Part shown: positions 46,007 to 55,124 of the stretch, piece by piece
Position numbering within the stretch: position 1 is the stretch's first letter
Layout: each line of letters opens with the position of its first letter
Source: Opitutaceae bacterium
GTDB lineage: Bacteria; Verrucomicrobiota; Verrucomicrobiia; Opitutales; Opitutaceae
DNA length: 64,000 nucleotides
NCBI GenBank assembly: GCA_018402455.1
Contig: JAGYIG010000003.1
Location: 88,481 to 152,480, forward strand
Direction: 5' to 3'
The notes under the pieces: generated by a model
What the model saw: the letters and a program-made list of their open reading frames with translations, nothing else
The model's database searches: none
What the model was told of the DNA's origin: nothing
Made by a program: the position numbers and the translations under genes

Positions 46007-47569
46007 ATGACCTGGCACCGCTTCAAGCAACACCACCACCCTTTTCCGCAACTCGGACTGTCGCTCGACCTCAGTCGCCTCCCGTGGTCGGACCACTACG
46101 TGGCGGATCACGAGGCCTCCCTGCAAGCCGCCTATGCGGCCATGCAATCGCTCGAAAGCGGCGCCATCGCCAATCCCGACGAAGGTCGGATGGTGGGACA
46201 CTATTGGCTGCGCAACGCGGAGTTGGCGCCTTCGCCCGAACTGCAATCCGCCATCACGGAGACGCTTCAGGCGATCAAATCCTTCGCCCGCCAAGTCCAC
46301 GAGGGCGACATCGTGGGTCCCAAAGGCCGGTTCACTCAGTTGCTGGTGATTGGGATCGGCGGTTCAGCGTTGGGTCCGCAATTCGTGCACCACGCCCTCG
46401 GCCAACCCGGCCGCGATCGCATGGCGGTGCACTTCTTCGACAACACCGACCCGGACGGTATGGACTACGTGCTCGGTCAGATTGGTGATCAACTCCCCGC
46501 CACCCTTGCTCTGGTGATTTCCAAATCCGGCGGGACCGCGGAAACCCGCAACGGGATGCTCGAAGCCGCCGCGGCCTTCACCGCGGCCGGACTCACTCCC
46601 GCCGCCCACTTTGTCGCGGTCACCGGTGAGGGCTCCAAACTCGACGAGGTGGCTACGGCGGAAGGCTGGCTGGCGCGATTCCCCATGTGGGATTGGGTGG
46701 GTGGCCGCACGTCGGAACTCTGCGCCGTCGGTCTGCTCCCGGCCGCGTTACAAGGCCTCGACATCGATGAGATGCTGGCGGGCGCGGCGGAGATGGACGC
46801 GGTCACGCGCATCCCGGTCACGACCCAAAATCCGGCGGCCTTGCTCGCCCTCGCCTGGCAGTTCGCCACCGACGGCAAGGGGACCAAAGACATGGTGGTG
46901 CTGCCCTACAAAGACCGACTCCTGCTCTTTTCCCGCTACCTCCAGCAGCTGATCATGGAATCGCTGGGCAAGGAATTCGACCTCGCCGGCCAGGTGGTCA
47001 ATCAGGGCATCGCTGTTTACGGCAATAAGGGATCGACCGACCAACACGCTTACGTGCAGCAGCTGCGCGAGGGGGTGAACAACTTCTTTGTCACCTTCAT
47101 CGAAGTCCTCAAGGACCGCGAGGGGGATTCGATTGAGGTCGAGCAGGGCGTGACCGCCGGCGATTTTCTGCAAGGCTTCCTGCTCGGCACCCGCGATGCG
47201 CTCTCGGAGAAAGACCGCTGGTCGGTCACCCTGACCGTGCCCGACGTGTCGGCTCGGACCGTAGGCATGCTCATCGCGCTCTACGAACGGGTCGTGGGGC
47301 TCTACGCCTCGATGATCGGCATTAACGCCTACCACCAACCCGGTGTTGAAGCCGGCAAGAAAGCCGCGGGCGGCGTCATCGCCTTGAAGGGTAAACTGCA
47401 AGCGGCCCTCGCGGCCGCGCCCGATCGAGCCTTTACCGCGGAGGCCTTGGCCACCACCGTCGCCGGGGACGCGGAACTCGCGTTCAAGATTCTGGAGCAC
47501 CTGGCCGCCAACGGAAAGGTCACGCGCCACCCCGCTGAATCGTGGCCCGAAACGACCTATCAGGCGTAG
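46007..47569 (+). CDS. pgi: Glucose-6-phosphate isomerase
   Basis: 520 residues. Interconverts glucose-6-P and fructose-6-P. Sugar-phosphate motifs [20 protein letters not shown] (~118), [53 protein letters not shown] and [21 protein letters not shown] are present. This is the ~520-residue form seen in cyanobacteria and some other phyla, not the E. coli type. The ~60-residue C-terminal extension after [11 protein letters not shown] resembles a winged helix. Start ATG 46007. Confidence 0.95.
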   Translation: MTWHRFKQHHHPFPQLGLSLDLSRLPWSDHYVADHEASLQAAYAAMQSLESGAIANPDEGRMVGHYWLRNAELAPSPELQSAITETLQAIKSFARQVHEGDIVGPKGRFTQLLVIGIGGSALGPQFVHHALGQPGRDRMAVHFFDNTDPDGMDYVLGQIGDQLPATLALVISKSGGTAETRNGMLEAAAAFTAAGLTPAAHFVAVTGEGSKLDEVATAEGWLARFPMWDWVGGRTSELCAVGLLPAALQGLDIDEMLAGAAEMDAVTRIPVTTQNPAALLALAWQFATDGKGTKDMVVLPYKDRLLLFSRYLQQLIMESLGKEFDLAGQVVNQGIAVYGNKGSTDQHAYVQQLREGVNNFFVTFIEVLKDREGDSIEVEQGVTAGDFLQGFLLGTRDALSEKDRWSVTLTVPDVSARTVGMLIALYERVVGLYASMIGINAYHQPGVEAGKKAAGGVIALKGKLQAALAAAPDRAFTAEALATTVAGDAELAFKILEHLAANGKVTRHPAESWPETTYQA

Positions 47570-47602
47570 GTATCCCCGGGTCGCCTTCCCTCCGTTCCCC
47601 CG

Positions 47603-48349
47603 ATGCGCAACCTGACCCTGATGCTCTGCTTGGTGGCACTGGCCGGGGCTGTTGCCTCCGGGGTCCTGTTCTTCCTCATCGGCGACACCAAGAACCAACT
47701 GCACCAGCAGTGGCAAACTGCGGAAGCACAGCTCCAAACCACCCGCGATCACCTGCAGACCGCGTCCGAACGGATCCTTGAAATTGAAAATCGCAACCGG
47801 TTACTCGACGCGGATCTGGCCGGGGCCAAACGCGATTTGACGGATTCCCGTTTGCAGGCTGAACAACTGCAACAGTCATTGGATTTGGCCGAGGAAGCCC
47901 GGAACACCGCCCTCGCCGCGCGGGAGGGGGCCGTGGCCAACCTCACCGCGGCCCATGCCGAAATCGATGCTCTGCGCGCCCAGTTGGCCACCAGCCTCGC
48001 GCCAGTCGAGGCTCAGCGCTACCGGCGCATCATTGCCGATCTCGAGGCCCGCATCGGCGAATTGGAGCAATTCATTGCCCGCCATCACACCGACCCGGAA
48101 TTGATCGCCGGGCGGTCCCAACACGCGCAAATCATCCGGGTGGGAACACAGAACGCCTTTGTGGTCATCAATTTCGGCTCCAACCACGGCGCTCGCCCCA
48201 ATCAGCGGCTGGCCATCTCGCGGGGCACGGACAGCCTCGCTCTGGTCGAAATAAGCCGAGTCTCGGACCATTATTCGATTGCGCAGGTCTTACCAGAATA
48301 CCTGTCTGGAAATCTGCGCCGGGGCGATGCCGCCGCGCTCACACCTTAA
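47603..48349 (+). CDS. Membrane-anchored coiled-coil protein
   Basis: 248 residues. N-terminal membrane helix LMLCLVALAGAVASGVLFFL, then a long coiled coil (~30-165: QLQTTRDHLQTASERILEIE, DLTDSRLQAEQLQQSLDLA) and a C-terminal beta-rich domain from ~172 (QIIRVGTQNAFVVINFGSNH GARPNQRLAISRG) that looks like a small barrel. Similar pairs with a tiny lipoprotein are seen in verrucomicrobial genomes (my recollection, not checked). Probably envelope-associated; function unknown. Confidence 0.7.
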   Translation: MRNLTLMLCLVALAGAVASGVLFFLIGDTKNQLHQQWQTAEAQLQTTRDHLQTASERILEIENRNRLLDADLAGAKRDLTDSRLQAEQLQQSLDLAEEARNTALAAREGAVANLTAAHAEIDALRAQLATSLAPVEAQRYRRIIADLEARIGELEQFIARHHTDPELIAGRSQHAQIIRVGTQNAFVVINFGSNHGARPNQRLAISRGTDSLALVEISRVSDHYSIAQVLPEYLSGNLRRGDAAALTP

Positions 48350-48355
48350 ACGACC

Positions 48356-48529
48356 ATGAAAGCTTACGTTCGATTTTTTATCGTCCTCGCCGGGATTGCC
48401 GGTTCCTTTTTCTTCACCGGCTGCACCAGCCAAACCGAAGCAGATTCCTCCATTCCCTGGAGCCGACCCGCCAACTGGGAAGGCCAGGTCCCGGGAATGG
48501 GCACCGGCAAGGGTTCGGGCATCCGCTAA
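48356..48529 (+). CDS. Small lipoprotein
   Basis: 57 residues, six bases after the coiled-coil gene. Reads MKAYVRFFIVLAGIAGSFFF, then a lipobox ending TGC at Cys23, and a short Trp/Gly/Pro mature part (IPWSRPANWEG, GMGTGKGSGIR). A typical lipidated peptide; the location next to the membrane-anchored coiled-coil protein suggests a shared envelope task. Function unknown. A terminator follows within 30 bases. Confidence 0.7.
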   Translation: MKAYVRFFIVLAGIAGSFFFTGCTSQTEADSSIPWSRPANWEGQVPGMGTGKGSGIR

Positions 48530-48554
48530 ACTCACATCCAAGTTTTTGACTCGC

Positions 48555-48585
48555 AATCCGGCGCCGTGATGCGCCGGATTTTTTT
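48555..48585 (+). terminator. Rho-independent terminator running directly into the rsmI start
   Basis: Ten-base stem AATCCGGCGC / GCGCCGGATT with a six-base loop, then TTTTT at 48581-48585. The rsmI ATG begins at 48586, the very next base. Confidence 0.88.
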
Positions 48586-49311
48586 ATGTCCGATCCGGTG
48601 CCCACCAACGCGTCCCTCTCCCCCGCACCGGGGCACCTCTACGTGGTGGCCACCCCCATCGGCAACCTCGCCGATCTCACGGAACGGGCGCGGGCGCTGC
48701 TGGGGAGCGTGGACCTCGTGGCGTGTGAGGATACCCGCACCACCGGACTTTTACTCAACCGCCTGGGCCTCAAACGCGCCATGGTGGCCTACCATGAGCA
48801 TAACGAAACCGCCGCGGCCGAGTCCTTGGTGGGCGCCCTGGTCGCGGGCAAATCCGTCGCGTTGGTCTGTGATGCCGGCACCCCCGGATTGAGTGATCCG
48901 GGGTTTCGCCTCACCCGGGCCTGCCGAAAGCGCGACCTGCCGGTGGTGCCGGTTCCCGGGGCCAGTGCCCTGACCGCTGTCCTCTGCGCCGCCGGCCTGC
49001 CCACCAACGGTTTCCTCTACGTCGGATTCCTGCCCCCCAAATCCGCCGCCCGGGAACGCTTCCTGACCAAGTATCAGGACTTTGACTACACGATCGCGCT
49101 CTACGAGAGCTGTCATCGCATCGTCAAATTTGCCGGCGAAATGGTGGCCGTCCTCGGCCCCGACCGGGTGGTGTGTATCGCCAAGGAGGTCACCAAACGC
49201 CACGAAACGTTCCTCGTGGGTCCCGTCGGGACCGTCAGCGAGCGCCTGCAGCAAATGAGCCTCAAGGGTGAGTTTGTCGTCCTGATCGCGCCCCCCCATT
49301 TCTCCCTATGA
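48586..49311 (+). CDS. rsmI: 16S rRNA (cytidine-1402-2'-O)-methyltransferase
   Basis: 241 residues of the tetrapyrrole-methylase fold. Methylates the 2'-OH of C1402 in 16S rRNA. Motifs GHLYVVATPIGNLADLTERA (~16-35), VACEDTRTTGLLLNRLG, AYHEHNE, DAGTPGLSDPG and PVPGASALTAVLCAAGLP are diagnostic. The ATG directly follows a terminator T-run, so a GTG at 48598 may be the real start. The stop overlaps the ppx start (ATGA, 49308-49311). Confidence 0.95.
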   Translation: MSDPVPTNASLSPAPGHLYVVATPIGNLADLTERARALLGSVDLVACEDTRTTGLLLNRLGLKRAMVAYHEHNETAAAESLVGALVAGKSVALVCDAGTPGLSDPGFRLTRACRKRDLPVVPVPGASALTAVLCAAGLPTNGFLYVGFLPPKSAARERFLTKYQDFDYTIALYESCHRIVKFAGEMVAVLGPDRVVCIAKEVTKRHETFLVGPVGTVSERLQQMSLKGEFVVLIAPPHFSL

Positions 49312-50246
49312 AAATCGCTTCTCCCACCGTCGCCGCCATTGATATTGGCTCCAATACCATCAAAGCCCTCGTCGCCACGCGCAACGAGCACGGGCGCTTG
49401 GAATCCGTGGAACAACGCACCTTGGACTCCCGCATCAGCACCGGGATCAGCGGGGCTTCCATGCGCTTGACCGAAGACGCCATGGCGGAGGGCCTTGAAG
49501 CTGTGGCCGAGTTGATGGCCATGATCACTCCGCACCACCCGGCCAAAATCGGCATCGTGGCCACCAGCGCGGTGCGCGAGTCGAGTAACGGGGCAACTTT
49601 CGCCAAGCGCATCGAAGACGTCACCGGCTGCCCTTTGCAGATCCTGGACGGCGAGAACGAAGCCCGTTTGATCGGCCGCGGCTTGTTGTGCGACCCGGCC
49701 ATGGCCAGCTGGAAGGATTTCCGGGTTTTTGATTTGGGCGGTGGCAGTCTGGAAATGCTCACCTTCGCCCAACGCGAACTGACCCAAGCCGTCAGCCTCC
49801 CCTTGGGATGCGTACGGCTGACGGAGAAGTTTGTCACCGACCACAAGGGCCCGTTTGCCCCCGCCGCAGCCGAAGCCGTGCGCTCGCACGTGCACCGGGA
49901 GTTGCGCAAGGCCGATCTCCACTTTACCGGCGAACCGCTGCCCACCGCCTTCACCGGCGGCACCATGACCACTTCACGCGCCATCCTGGCGGCCGCCAAG
50001 GATGTGGGATTCAGCCAAACCACCCCGCGGGTCACCGTGGAGCTACTGGGGGCCATCCTCAAAAAACTGGGAGGATTGGCCTTGGCTGACCGTCGGGCCA
50101 TCCCCGGGCTACCCGCCCGCCGCGCGGATGTGATGCCCACCGCCCTGGCGACGGTTCTGGCCTTGGCGGAGTTCGCGCGGGTGACCGAATTCCAACACTC
50201 CCTCTACAATCTTCGCTGGGGACTGGCGGACCAGTTACTCAGCTGA
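49308..50246 (+). CDS. Ppx/GppA phosphatase family protein (exopolyphosphatase)
   Basis: 312 residues of the ASKHA fold. Phosphate-1 motif AAIDIGSNTIKALVA (~9), IVATSAVRESSNG, LDGENEARLIGRGLL and phosphate-2 FRVFDLGGGSLEML (~142), then PLGCVRLTEKF. Short form without the HD domain of E. coli Ppx/GppA. Hydrolyses polyphosphate or pppGpp; which one cannot be told. Translationally coupled to rsmI. Confidence 0.88.
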   Translation: MKIASPTVAAIDIGSNTIKALVATRNEHGRLESVEQRTLDSRISTGISGASMRLTEDAMAEGLEAVAELMAMITPHHPAKIGIVATSAVRESSNGATFAKRIEDVTGCPLQILDGENEARLIGRGLLCDPAMASWKDFRVFDLGGGSLEMLTFAQRELTQAVSLPLGCVRLTEKFVTDHKGPFAPAAAEAVRSHVHRELRKADLHFTGEPLPTAFTGGTMTTSRAILAAAKDVGFSQTTPRVTVELLGAILKKLGGLALADRRAIPGLPARRADVMPTALATVLALAEFARVTEFQHSLYNLRWGLADQLLS

Positions 50247-50771
50247 AAGCAGGTCAGCTTACCCCTTCCGGGCATTTGTCGAACCGAGGCAGAACGCTAA
50301 TCGACGCTCATCTTCGCTAATAACCGAAACAACCCACTGCCTCACCGTTTGAAACCCATCAGCGAGGATCAGCGCAGATTAGCGTTTGAAAAAAACCCGC
50401 GTCCACCCGGCCTTCGTTCCATCCTACCCGCTTCACGCCCTTCGCGTCTTAGCACTTCAAATCAGGCTGAAGGCCCCCTGCCTCTCCGCCCCTGCCTCCC
50501 AGCTCCGCTGGTCCCGCGACCGCGGGATACTCGCTACCCACTACTCGCTACTCGCTACTTCACTTCGCCCTTCGCGGCTTCGCGCTTAAAATCAGCAGGC
50601 TGACGGCCCCATAAGCGACGGACGGCCAACCGCTCCCCGTCCCCCACTCCACCGCAGCGGCGCGCCCAGCGGTCACGCCCAGCCGATCCAGGGAGGGACG
50701 ACCTCCGTGTCGTCCGCCGTTGCCTCTCCGCCGTGGGACTAGCCCCGGCTTGGCGCCAGGCGGACCACTCC
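50247..50771. repeat. Gene-free 525-base stretch of degenerate repeats
   Basis: No convincing gene. Contents: an imperfect inverted repeat of 26 bases (50293-50318 against 50361-50386, 22 of 26 matching); tandem ACTCGCT units at 50529-50556; and two imperfect direct copies of a CTTCGCG..TTAAAATCAGGCTGA GGCCCC phrase at 50431-50477 and 50555-50610 that flank the tandem units. Purely CT/GC-rich text to 50771. It separates ppx from the convergent ntrC-type gene. No clear terminator for either. Confidence 0.65.
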
Positions 50772-52283
50772 CTAGTCCTTTAGTCCGTAAGCCTCGATGC
50801 GTTTGCGCAGGGTGGTGCGGGTCATGCCTAGTTTCTCGGCTGCCCGGGCTTGGTTGCCTTTCGCCGCTTCGAGCACCCGCTTGACCATCTCTTCCTCCAA
50901 ACGCGCCAAGATCGGGGCTTCTCCTGCCGCCAGTTCCTCGTGCAAAAAATCGAGAGCCTGGTCCACGGTCAGCGGCGCGCGGGAGGTCGCGACCTGAGCC
51001 AATGGTGCGGCCATCCCGGGGTTGCGACTGGCCGGTGCTACGGCGCCGTCTTCCCCAGGCCCGGCCGTGGATGCAGCAGCGTCTCCGGTCGCCGCGAGAA
51101 TTTCGGCGGGCAAATCTTTGGGCAAAATCGCATCGCCCTGCGCAATGACCGCACTGCGATAAATCACGTTTTCCAACTCCCGCACATTTCCGGGCCAGGT
51201 ATGGCGGCTCAGGATATCGTGGGTTTCGGGCGAAACCTTCGCGACGCGGGTTTTGCGCTGCTTGACCAAATTCTGCAGACAGAAATCCACGATCTGAGGG
51301 ATGTCGTCGGTCCGGTCCCGCAGCGGCGGCATTTTGATGCGCACCACGTTGAGCCGGTAGTAGAGGTCCTCGCGGAACTCCTTCTTCTCGACCATCTCCT
51401 CAAGGTTCTTGTTGGTGGCGGCGATGATGCGCACGTCGACTTTGATGGTGTGGGTGCCTCCCACCCGTTGAATATCGCCCTGCTGGAGCACGCGCAGGAT
51501 TTTGGTCTGCGTGGCCAGGGCCATATCGCCAATCTCATCCAGGAAGATCGTGCCACCATCGCAGAGCTCAAACTTCCCCTGCCGCTGAGTCGTCGCTCCG
51601 GTGAACGAGCCCTTCTCGTGGCCGAAGAGCTCGCTCTCAATAAGATTGTCGGGAATCGCGGCACAGTTGACCGCGATGAAGGGTTTGCCGGAGCGGTGGC
51701 TGTGTTGACAGATCGAACGGGCCACCAACTCCTTACCAGTCCCGCTTTCGCCCGTGATCATTACGGTGACGTCGCTGGCGGTGACCTGTCCGATGATTTT
51801 GAAGACCTCCTGCATGGCGGCGGATGACCCTACAATGCCCTCTTTGTAGTCTTCGCTGTTGATCGTGGGTTTGTAGTCGCCCACCGCCTTCATTTCGGCA
51901 TTCGCCTGCAGCGCCGTGGCCGCGAGCGACAGCACCTTCGCGGGATCAAACGGCTTCATGATGTAATCGAAGGCACCGAACTTCATGGCTTCGATGGCGG
52001 TTTGGGCGGTGCCAAAAGCGGTCATGAGCACGACCAACTGCTTCGGATTCGCCCCCCGGATGTGTTGCAACGCTTCTATGCCGCTCATGCCCCCCATCCG
52101 GATATCGAGGAAAATCAGGTCCGGAAACGGTCCGGCTTTGACCATGGAAACGCCCTCCTCGCCGCTGGCGGCTTCCTTGATGTCGAAGTCCTCGGAGGAC
52201 AAAACCCGACCGAGCGAGTAACGAATTTCATCGTCGTCGTCGATGATCAGGATGGTGGCGGGCTGGGTGATTGGTGCGGACAT
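50772..52283 (-). CDS. Sigma-54-dependent response regulator (NtrC family)
   Basis: 503 residues. Receiver domain with phospho-acceptor Asp60 ([10 protein letters not shown]), AAA+ domain with Walker [16 protein letters not shown] (~180), sigma-54 contact loop GSFTGAT (a Ser variant of GAFTGA), Walker [15 protein letters not shown], and a Fis-type helix-turn-helix at the C-terminus ([20 protein letters not shown]). It activates sigma-54 promoters when phosphorylated. No histidine kinase adjacent. A Pro/Ala/Gly linker of ~50 residues separates AAA+ and HTH domains. Target genes unknown. Confidence 0.94.
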   Translation of the reverse strand: MSAPITQPATILIIDDDDEIRYSLGRVLSSEDFDIKEAASGEEGVSMVKAGPFPDLIFLDIRMGGMSGIEALQHIRGANPKQLVVLMTAFGTAQTAIEAMKFGAFDYIMKPFDPAKVLSLAATALQANAEMKAVGDYKPTINSEDYKEGIVGSSAAMQEVFKIIGQVTASDVTVMITGESGTGKELVARSICQHSHRSGKPFIAVNCAAIPDNLIESELFGHEKGSFTGATTQRQGKFELCDGGTIFLDEIGDMALATQTKILRVLQQGDIQRVGGTHTIKVDVRIIAATNKNLEEMVEKKEFREDLYYRLNVVRIKMPPLRDRTDDIPQIVDFCLQNLVKQRKTRVAKVSPETHDILSRHTWPGNVRELENVIYRSAVIAQGDAILPKDLPAEILAATGDAAASTAGPGEDGAVAPASRNPGMAAPLAQVATSRAPLTVDQALDFLHEELAAGEAPILARLEEEMVKRVLEAAKGNQARAAEKLGMTRTTLRKRIEAYGLKD

Positions 52284-52407
52284 GAAATGGCCAACGTGAG
52301 GATTGAATCGGTCGCTGGCAATCGGACAACGCGCCCTGCGCCCGCAGAAGATCGAGTAAAAAACTCCTTGCCTTCACCCCTTCAACCGGAAATCTCGCCC
52401 TTCTTCC

Positions 52408-52483
52408 GGGCCCTTAGCTCAGCTGGAAGAGCGCCTCAATGGCATTGAGGAGGTCAGCGGTTCGATCCCGCTAGGGTCCACCA
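52408..52483 (+). tRNA. tRNA-Ala (anticodon GGC)
   Basis: Acceptor GGGCCCT / AGGGTCC with one G-U pair, D-arm GCTCAGCTGGAAGAGC, anticodon stem CCTCA / TGAGG around loop ATGGCAT (GGC), T-arm GCGGTTCGATCCCGC, discriminator A and encoded CCA at 52481-52483. The anticodon reads GCC/GCU codons. Confidence 0.96.
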
Positions 52484-52641
52484 CCTTTCGAAACGAAAAG
52501 GGGTAAACGCAGATTAACCGCACTCAACGAGGACACGCAGGCGGTGGTTGGGGCAGTTTCGACGGCCGTAGGCTCGGCTTTGGCGCCGACTTTCCCACTC
52601 AAGACGAGCGCAGGGCTCCACCTCCCATTTAGCGTCGCAGT

Positions 52642-52671
52642 AAAAGTGCTGACCCGTGGTCCGCACTTTTT
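52642..52671 (+). terminator. Strong rho-independent terminator between tRNA-Ala and parA
   Basis: AAAAGTGC / GCACTTTT outer stem and GACC / GGTC inner stem separated by one T-C mismatch, three-base loop, and a T-run of five or more. Downstream sequence starts the CGTGGTTTT direct repeats. Confidence 0.82.
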
Positions 52672-52697
52672 CGTGGTTTTCGTGGTTTTCGTGGTTA
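52672..52697. repeat. Short tandem repeat upstream of parA
   Basis: Three head-to-tail copies of a 9-base unit CGTGGTTTT (the last is partial), ending 27 bases before the parA start. Such units recur as debris between genes in related genomes. Confidence 0.75.
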
Positions 52698-52723
52698 CCC
52701 CTTAGGCACCGTTTCTGAATTTC

Positions 52724-53506
52724 ATGCCCACGACCATTTTCACCATCGCGAATCAAAAGGGCGGCGTCGGCAAGACCACCACCGCCGTCAACCTGTCCGC
52801 CGCCTTGGCCGAGCGGAAGATTCACACCCTGCTCATCGATCTCGATCCTCAAGCCAACGCCACCAGTGCCGTCGGCATCGAGAAGCAGGAAGGCCGCAGC
52901 CTCTATGGTCCCCTCCATGGCGAGGGCAGCGTGTTTGAGATGATCACGCCCACCGCCTACGAACACCTCGCCTTGATTCCCAGCGAGGAGGACCTGGCCG
53001 CCGCCGAGGTCGAACTTGCCCAATCCGAGAACTACCTCGGCCGGCTTACCGCCACGCTCGCCCCGCTCAAGGCCAGCAACGGCTACCGGGTGATCATCAT
53101 CGATTGTCCCCCTTCCATGGGCATGCTCTCCATGAACAGTCTGGCCGCCGCCGATCAACTGCTGATCGCCCTGCAGTCCGAATACATGGCCCTCGAGGGT
53201 TTGGGACAGATTTTGCGGAATGTGGACCGCATCAAGGAGGCGGGGCTCAATCATGATCTCAACCTGGGCGGCATCATCATGACCATGTATGACGGCCGCA
53301 CCAACCTGGCCAAGCAGGTGGTGGATGAGGTGCGCGCGCATCTCCCCGACAAAATTTTCAAGACCCTCATTCCTCGCTCGGTTCGCCTCAGTGAGGCCCC
53401 CAGTTTTGGCCAGCCGATCTTCGCCTACGACAACGCCTCATCCGGCGCGGTGGCCTACCGGGAGTTGGCCGTCGAGGTGATCGAGCGTTTCGCGCTGACT
53501 CCCTGA
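52724..53506 (+). CDS. ParA/Soj chromosome-partition ATPase
   Basis: 260 residues. Deviant Walker A NQKGGVGKTTTAVNLSAALA (~10), A' DLDPQANATSAVG, Walker B VIIIDCPPSMGMLSMNSL (~125), and C-terminal PRSVRLSEAPSFGQPIFAYD, the classic Soj ending. Works with ParB bound at parS to segregate chromosome copies. parB does not follow, and I saw no parS palindrome in the flanking gap; instead an ABC-2 permease gene begins 12 bases later. The name rests on the full Soj pattern; the ParB partner must be encoded elsewhere. Confidence 0.93.
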   Translation: MPTTIFTIANQKGGVGKTTTAVNLSAALAERKIHTLLIDLDPQANATSAVGIEKQEGRSLYGPLHGEGSVFEMITPTAYEHLALIPSEEDLAAAEVELAQSENYLGRLTATLAPLKASNGYRVIIIDCPPSMGMLSMNSLAAADQLLIALQSEYMALEGLGQILRNVDRIKEAGLNHDLNLGGIIMTMYDGRTNLAKQVVDEVRAHLPDKIFKTLIPRSVRLSEAPSFGQPIFAYDNASSGAVAYRELAVEVIERFALTP

Positions 53507-53518
53507 GCACTGTCCCGG

Positions 53519-54328
53519 ATGCGTCTCCTCTTCGCCAAATACCGGCACGTCTTCAACGTCGGCCTGCAAAGCAACATCGTCTACCGGTGGAACTTCGCGC
53601 TGCGGGCCATCTTCTCGTTGGTCCACTTGGTGTTCGTGTTCATCCTCTGGAGCGCCGCCTACCGCGGTGAGACGGAGATCGGCGGCTTTAGTCTGGCCCA
53701 AACCCTCACCTACTTCGTCACCCTGCTGGTGCTGCAGTTTTTCATCGGGGCCTTCAGTGAGGACTACGAGATCAGTGAGGAAATCCGCAGTGGGCTGATC
53801 AACCAGTTCCTGACCAAACCGATCAACTATTTCGCCTACCGGTTCACCATCTTCATCGCGGCGCGACTGGTGTCCGGGTTGCTGGCATTGGTCCCCCTCC
53901 TGCTCGCGCTGCCGCTGATCGGCCCCTACCTGACGTTTCCCGACGAAGCGTGGCGTCTGATCGTGGGGTTACCCGCCATCTTCATGTCGGCGATGATTCA
54001 GTTCACCATCGCCTACATTTTTGGTCTGCTCACGTTCTGGTTTCTCGAAATCCAATCTTTTGTGATCCTGTCGATGACGATCGAAACCCTGCTGGGCGGC
54101 CAGATATTCCCCCTGGATCTCCTGCCCGACACCATCTACCGGATCTCCCAGTTCCTCCCCTACTACTATCAAATGTATTTCCCGGCCGCCATTATCACCG
54201 GCCGCATTGATTACGCCTCAGCGACGCAGGGACTTTTCATTCAAGCCTTCTGGGTGATGGCCCTGCTGGTGATCGCGCAATTCCTGTGGCAACGCGGGCT
54301 GCGCCAACACACCGCCGTGGGCGGTTGA
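53519..54328 (+). CDS. ABC-2 type permease subunit (first of pair)
   Basis: 269 residues, about six membrane helices (segments near 28-50, 60-85, 112-135, 150-180, 185-205, 235-255). The pattern FVTLLVLQFFIGAFSEDYEI and EIRSGLINQFLTKPINYFAY matches the COG4587-type permeases that pair with a DUF990/COG3694 partner and a COG4586 ATPase. Twelve bases after parA and four before the partner gene. The ATPase is not adjacent. Substrate unknown; such exporters are called multidrug or daunorubicin-like without proof. Confidence 0.85.
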   Translation: MRLLFAKYRHVFNVGLQSNIVYRWNFALRAIFSLVHLVFVFILWSAAYRGETEIGGFSLAQTLTYFVTLLVLQFFIGAFSEDYEISEEIRSGLINQFLTKPINYFAYRFTIFIAARLVSGLLALVPLLLALPLIGPYLTFPDEAWRLIVGLPAIFMSAMIQFTIAYIFGLLTFWFLEIQSFVILSMTIETLLGGQIFPLDLLPDTIYRISQFLPYYYQMYFPAAIITGRIDYASATQGLFIQAFWVMALLVIAQFLWQRGLRQHTAVGG

Positions 54329-54332
54329 TCGC

Positions 54333-55121
54333 ATGCTCAACTACTTGAAAATCTGGCTGGCTTCGATGCGCTACTCGGTGGTGCGGTCCATGATGTTCCG
54401 CGGCGATTTTATCATGTGGTCCCTGGTGGAGTTGTTTTGGATGGGGGTCAGCGTGGCGGCGATCGCCGTCATCTACCAACACACCGACTCGATCGCCGGC
54501 TGGTCCCAATACGAAATGCTGTTGTTGATCGGCACTTCGATGCTCATCCAGCGACTCCTGATGGGCATGTTCTGGAGCAACCTCTTCGAGATGGGGCGGA
54601 ACATCCGCACCGGCAATTTTGACTTTTTTTTGGCTCAGCCCGGTCATCCCCTGTTCATGGTTTCCACCCGCAAAATCGATCTGGACAGCCTGATGAACAC
54701 CGTGGTCGCACTCGCCATCGTGGTCTTTTCCGTCCGGCAACTGGGGCTCGAACCGTCGCTGGCGGATTTGGCAATCTACGCCCTCTTTGTGGCGTGCGGC
54801 CTCATCATCAGCTACGCCATCGTGCTGCTGCTGGCCTCGGTCAGTTTCTGGACCATTGGCACCCGCGGGGTCGAGGGGGGGTATTTCACCCTTTACGAGT
54901 TTTCCCGCCTGCCCAAGCAGGCCTTCAGCGGGGCCGCCAATGTCGTCTTTGTGTGGATACTGCCGATGGTGGTGATGAGCAACGCCCCGGCCCGCACCCT
55001 GATCTCCGGCCTGTCGCTGGGAGACACCCTCTGGATGCTGAGTTCGACCCTCATCTGGCTGGGGCTGGGCATCGGGGTGTTTCGTCGCGGCCTCAAACGC
55101 TACTCCAGCGCCTCCTCCTGA
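54333..55121 (+). CDS. ABC-2 type permease subunit (second of pair, DUF990-like)
   Basis: 262 residues with about six membrane helices. WLASMRYSVVRSMMFRGDFI near the start, NIRTGNFDFFLAQPGHPLF in the cytoplasmic loop (the RTGxxDxxL-P family motif) and IVLLLASVSFWTIGTRGVEG. This is the usual partner of the preceding gene; together they form one exporter pore. Spacing of four bases upstream and three downstream (rnc) shows a tight operon. ATPase missing. Confidence 0.85.
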   Translation: MLNYLKIWLASMRYSVVRSMMFRGDFIMWSLVELFWMGVSVAAIAVIYQHTDSIAGWSQYEMLLLIGTSMLIQRLLMGMFWSNLFEMGRNIRTGNFDFFLAQPGHPLFMVSTRKIDLDSLMNTVVALAIVVFSVRQLGLEPSLADLAIYALFVACGLIISYAIVLLLASVSFWTIGTRGVEGGYFTLYEFSRLPKQAFSGAANVVFVWILPMVVMSNAPARTLISGLSLGDTLWMLSSTLIWLGLGIGVFRRGLKRYSSASS

Positions 55122-55124
55122 TCC

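Noticed and set aside
52672..52697. Short repeats upstream of parA considered as a CRISPR start or iterons
   Set aside because: Three head-to-tail 9-base units without spacers; neither CRISPR nor a convincing replication iteron set, and no replication gene nearby.
53519..55121. Daunorubicin-type drug exporter as a named function
   Set aside because: Only the permease family is supported; the ATPase is missing and the substrate cannot be inferred.
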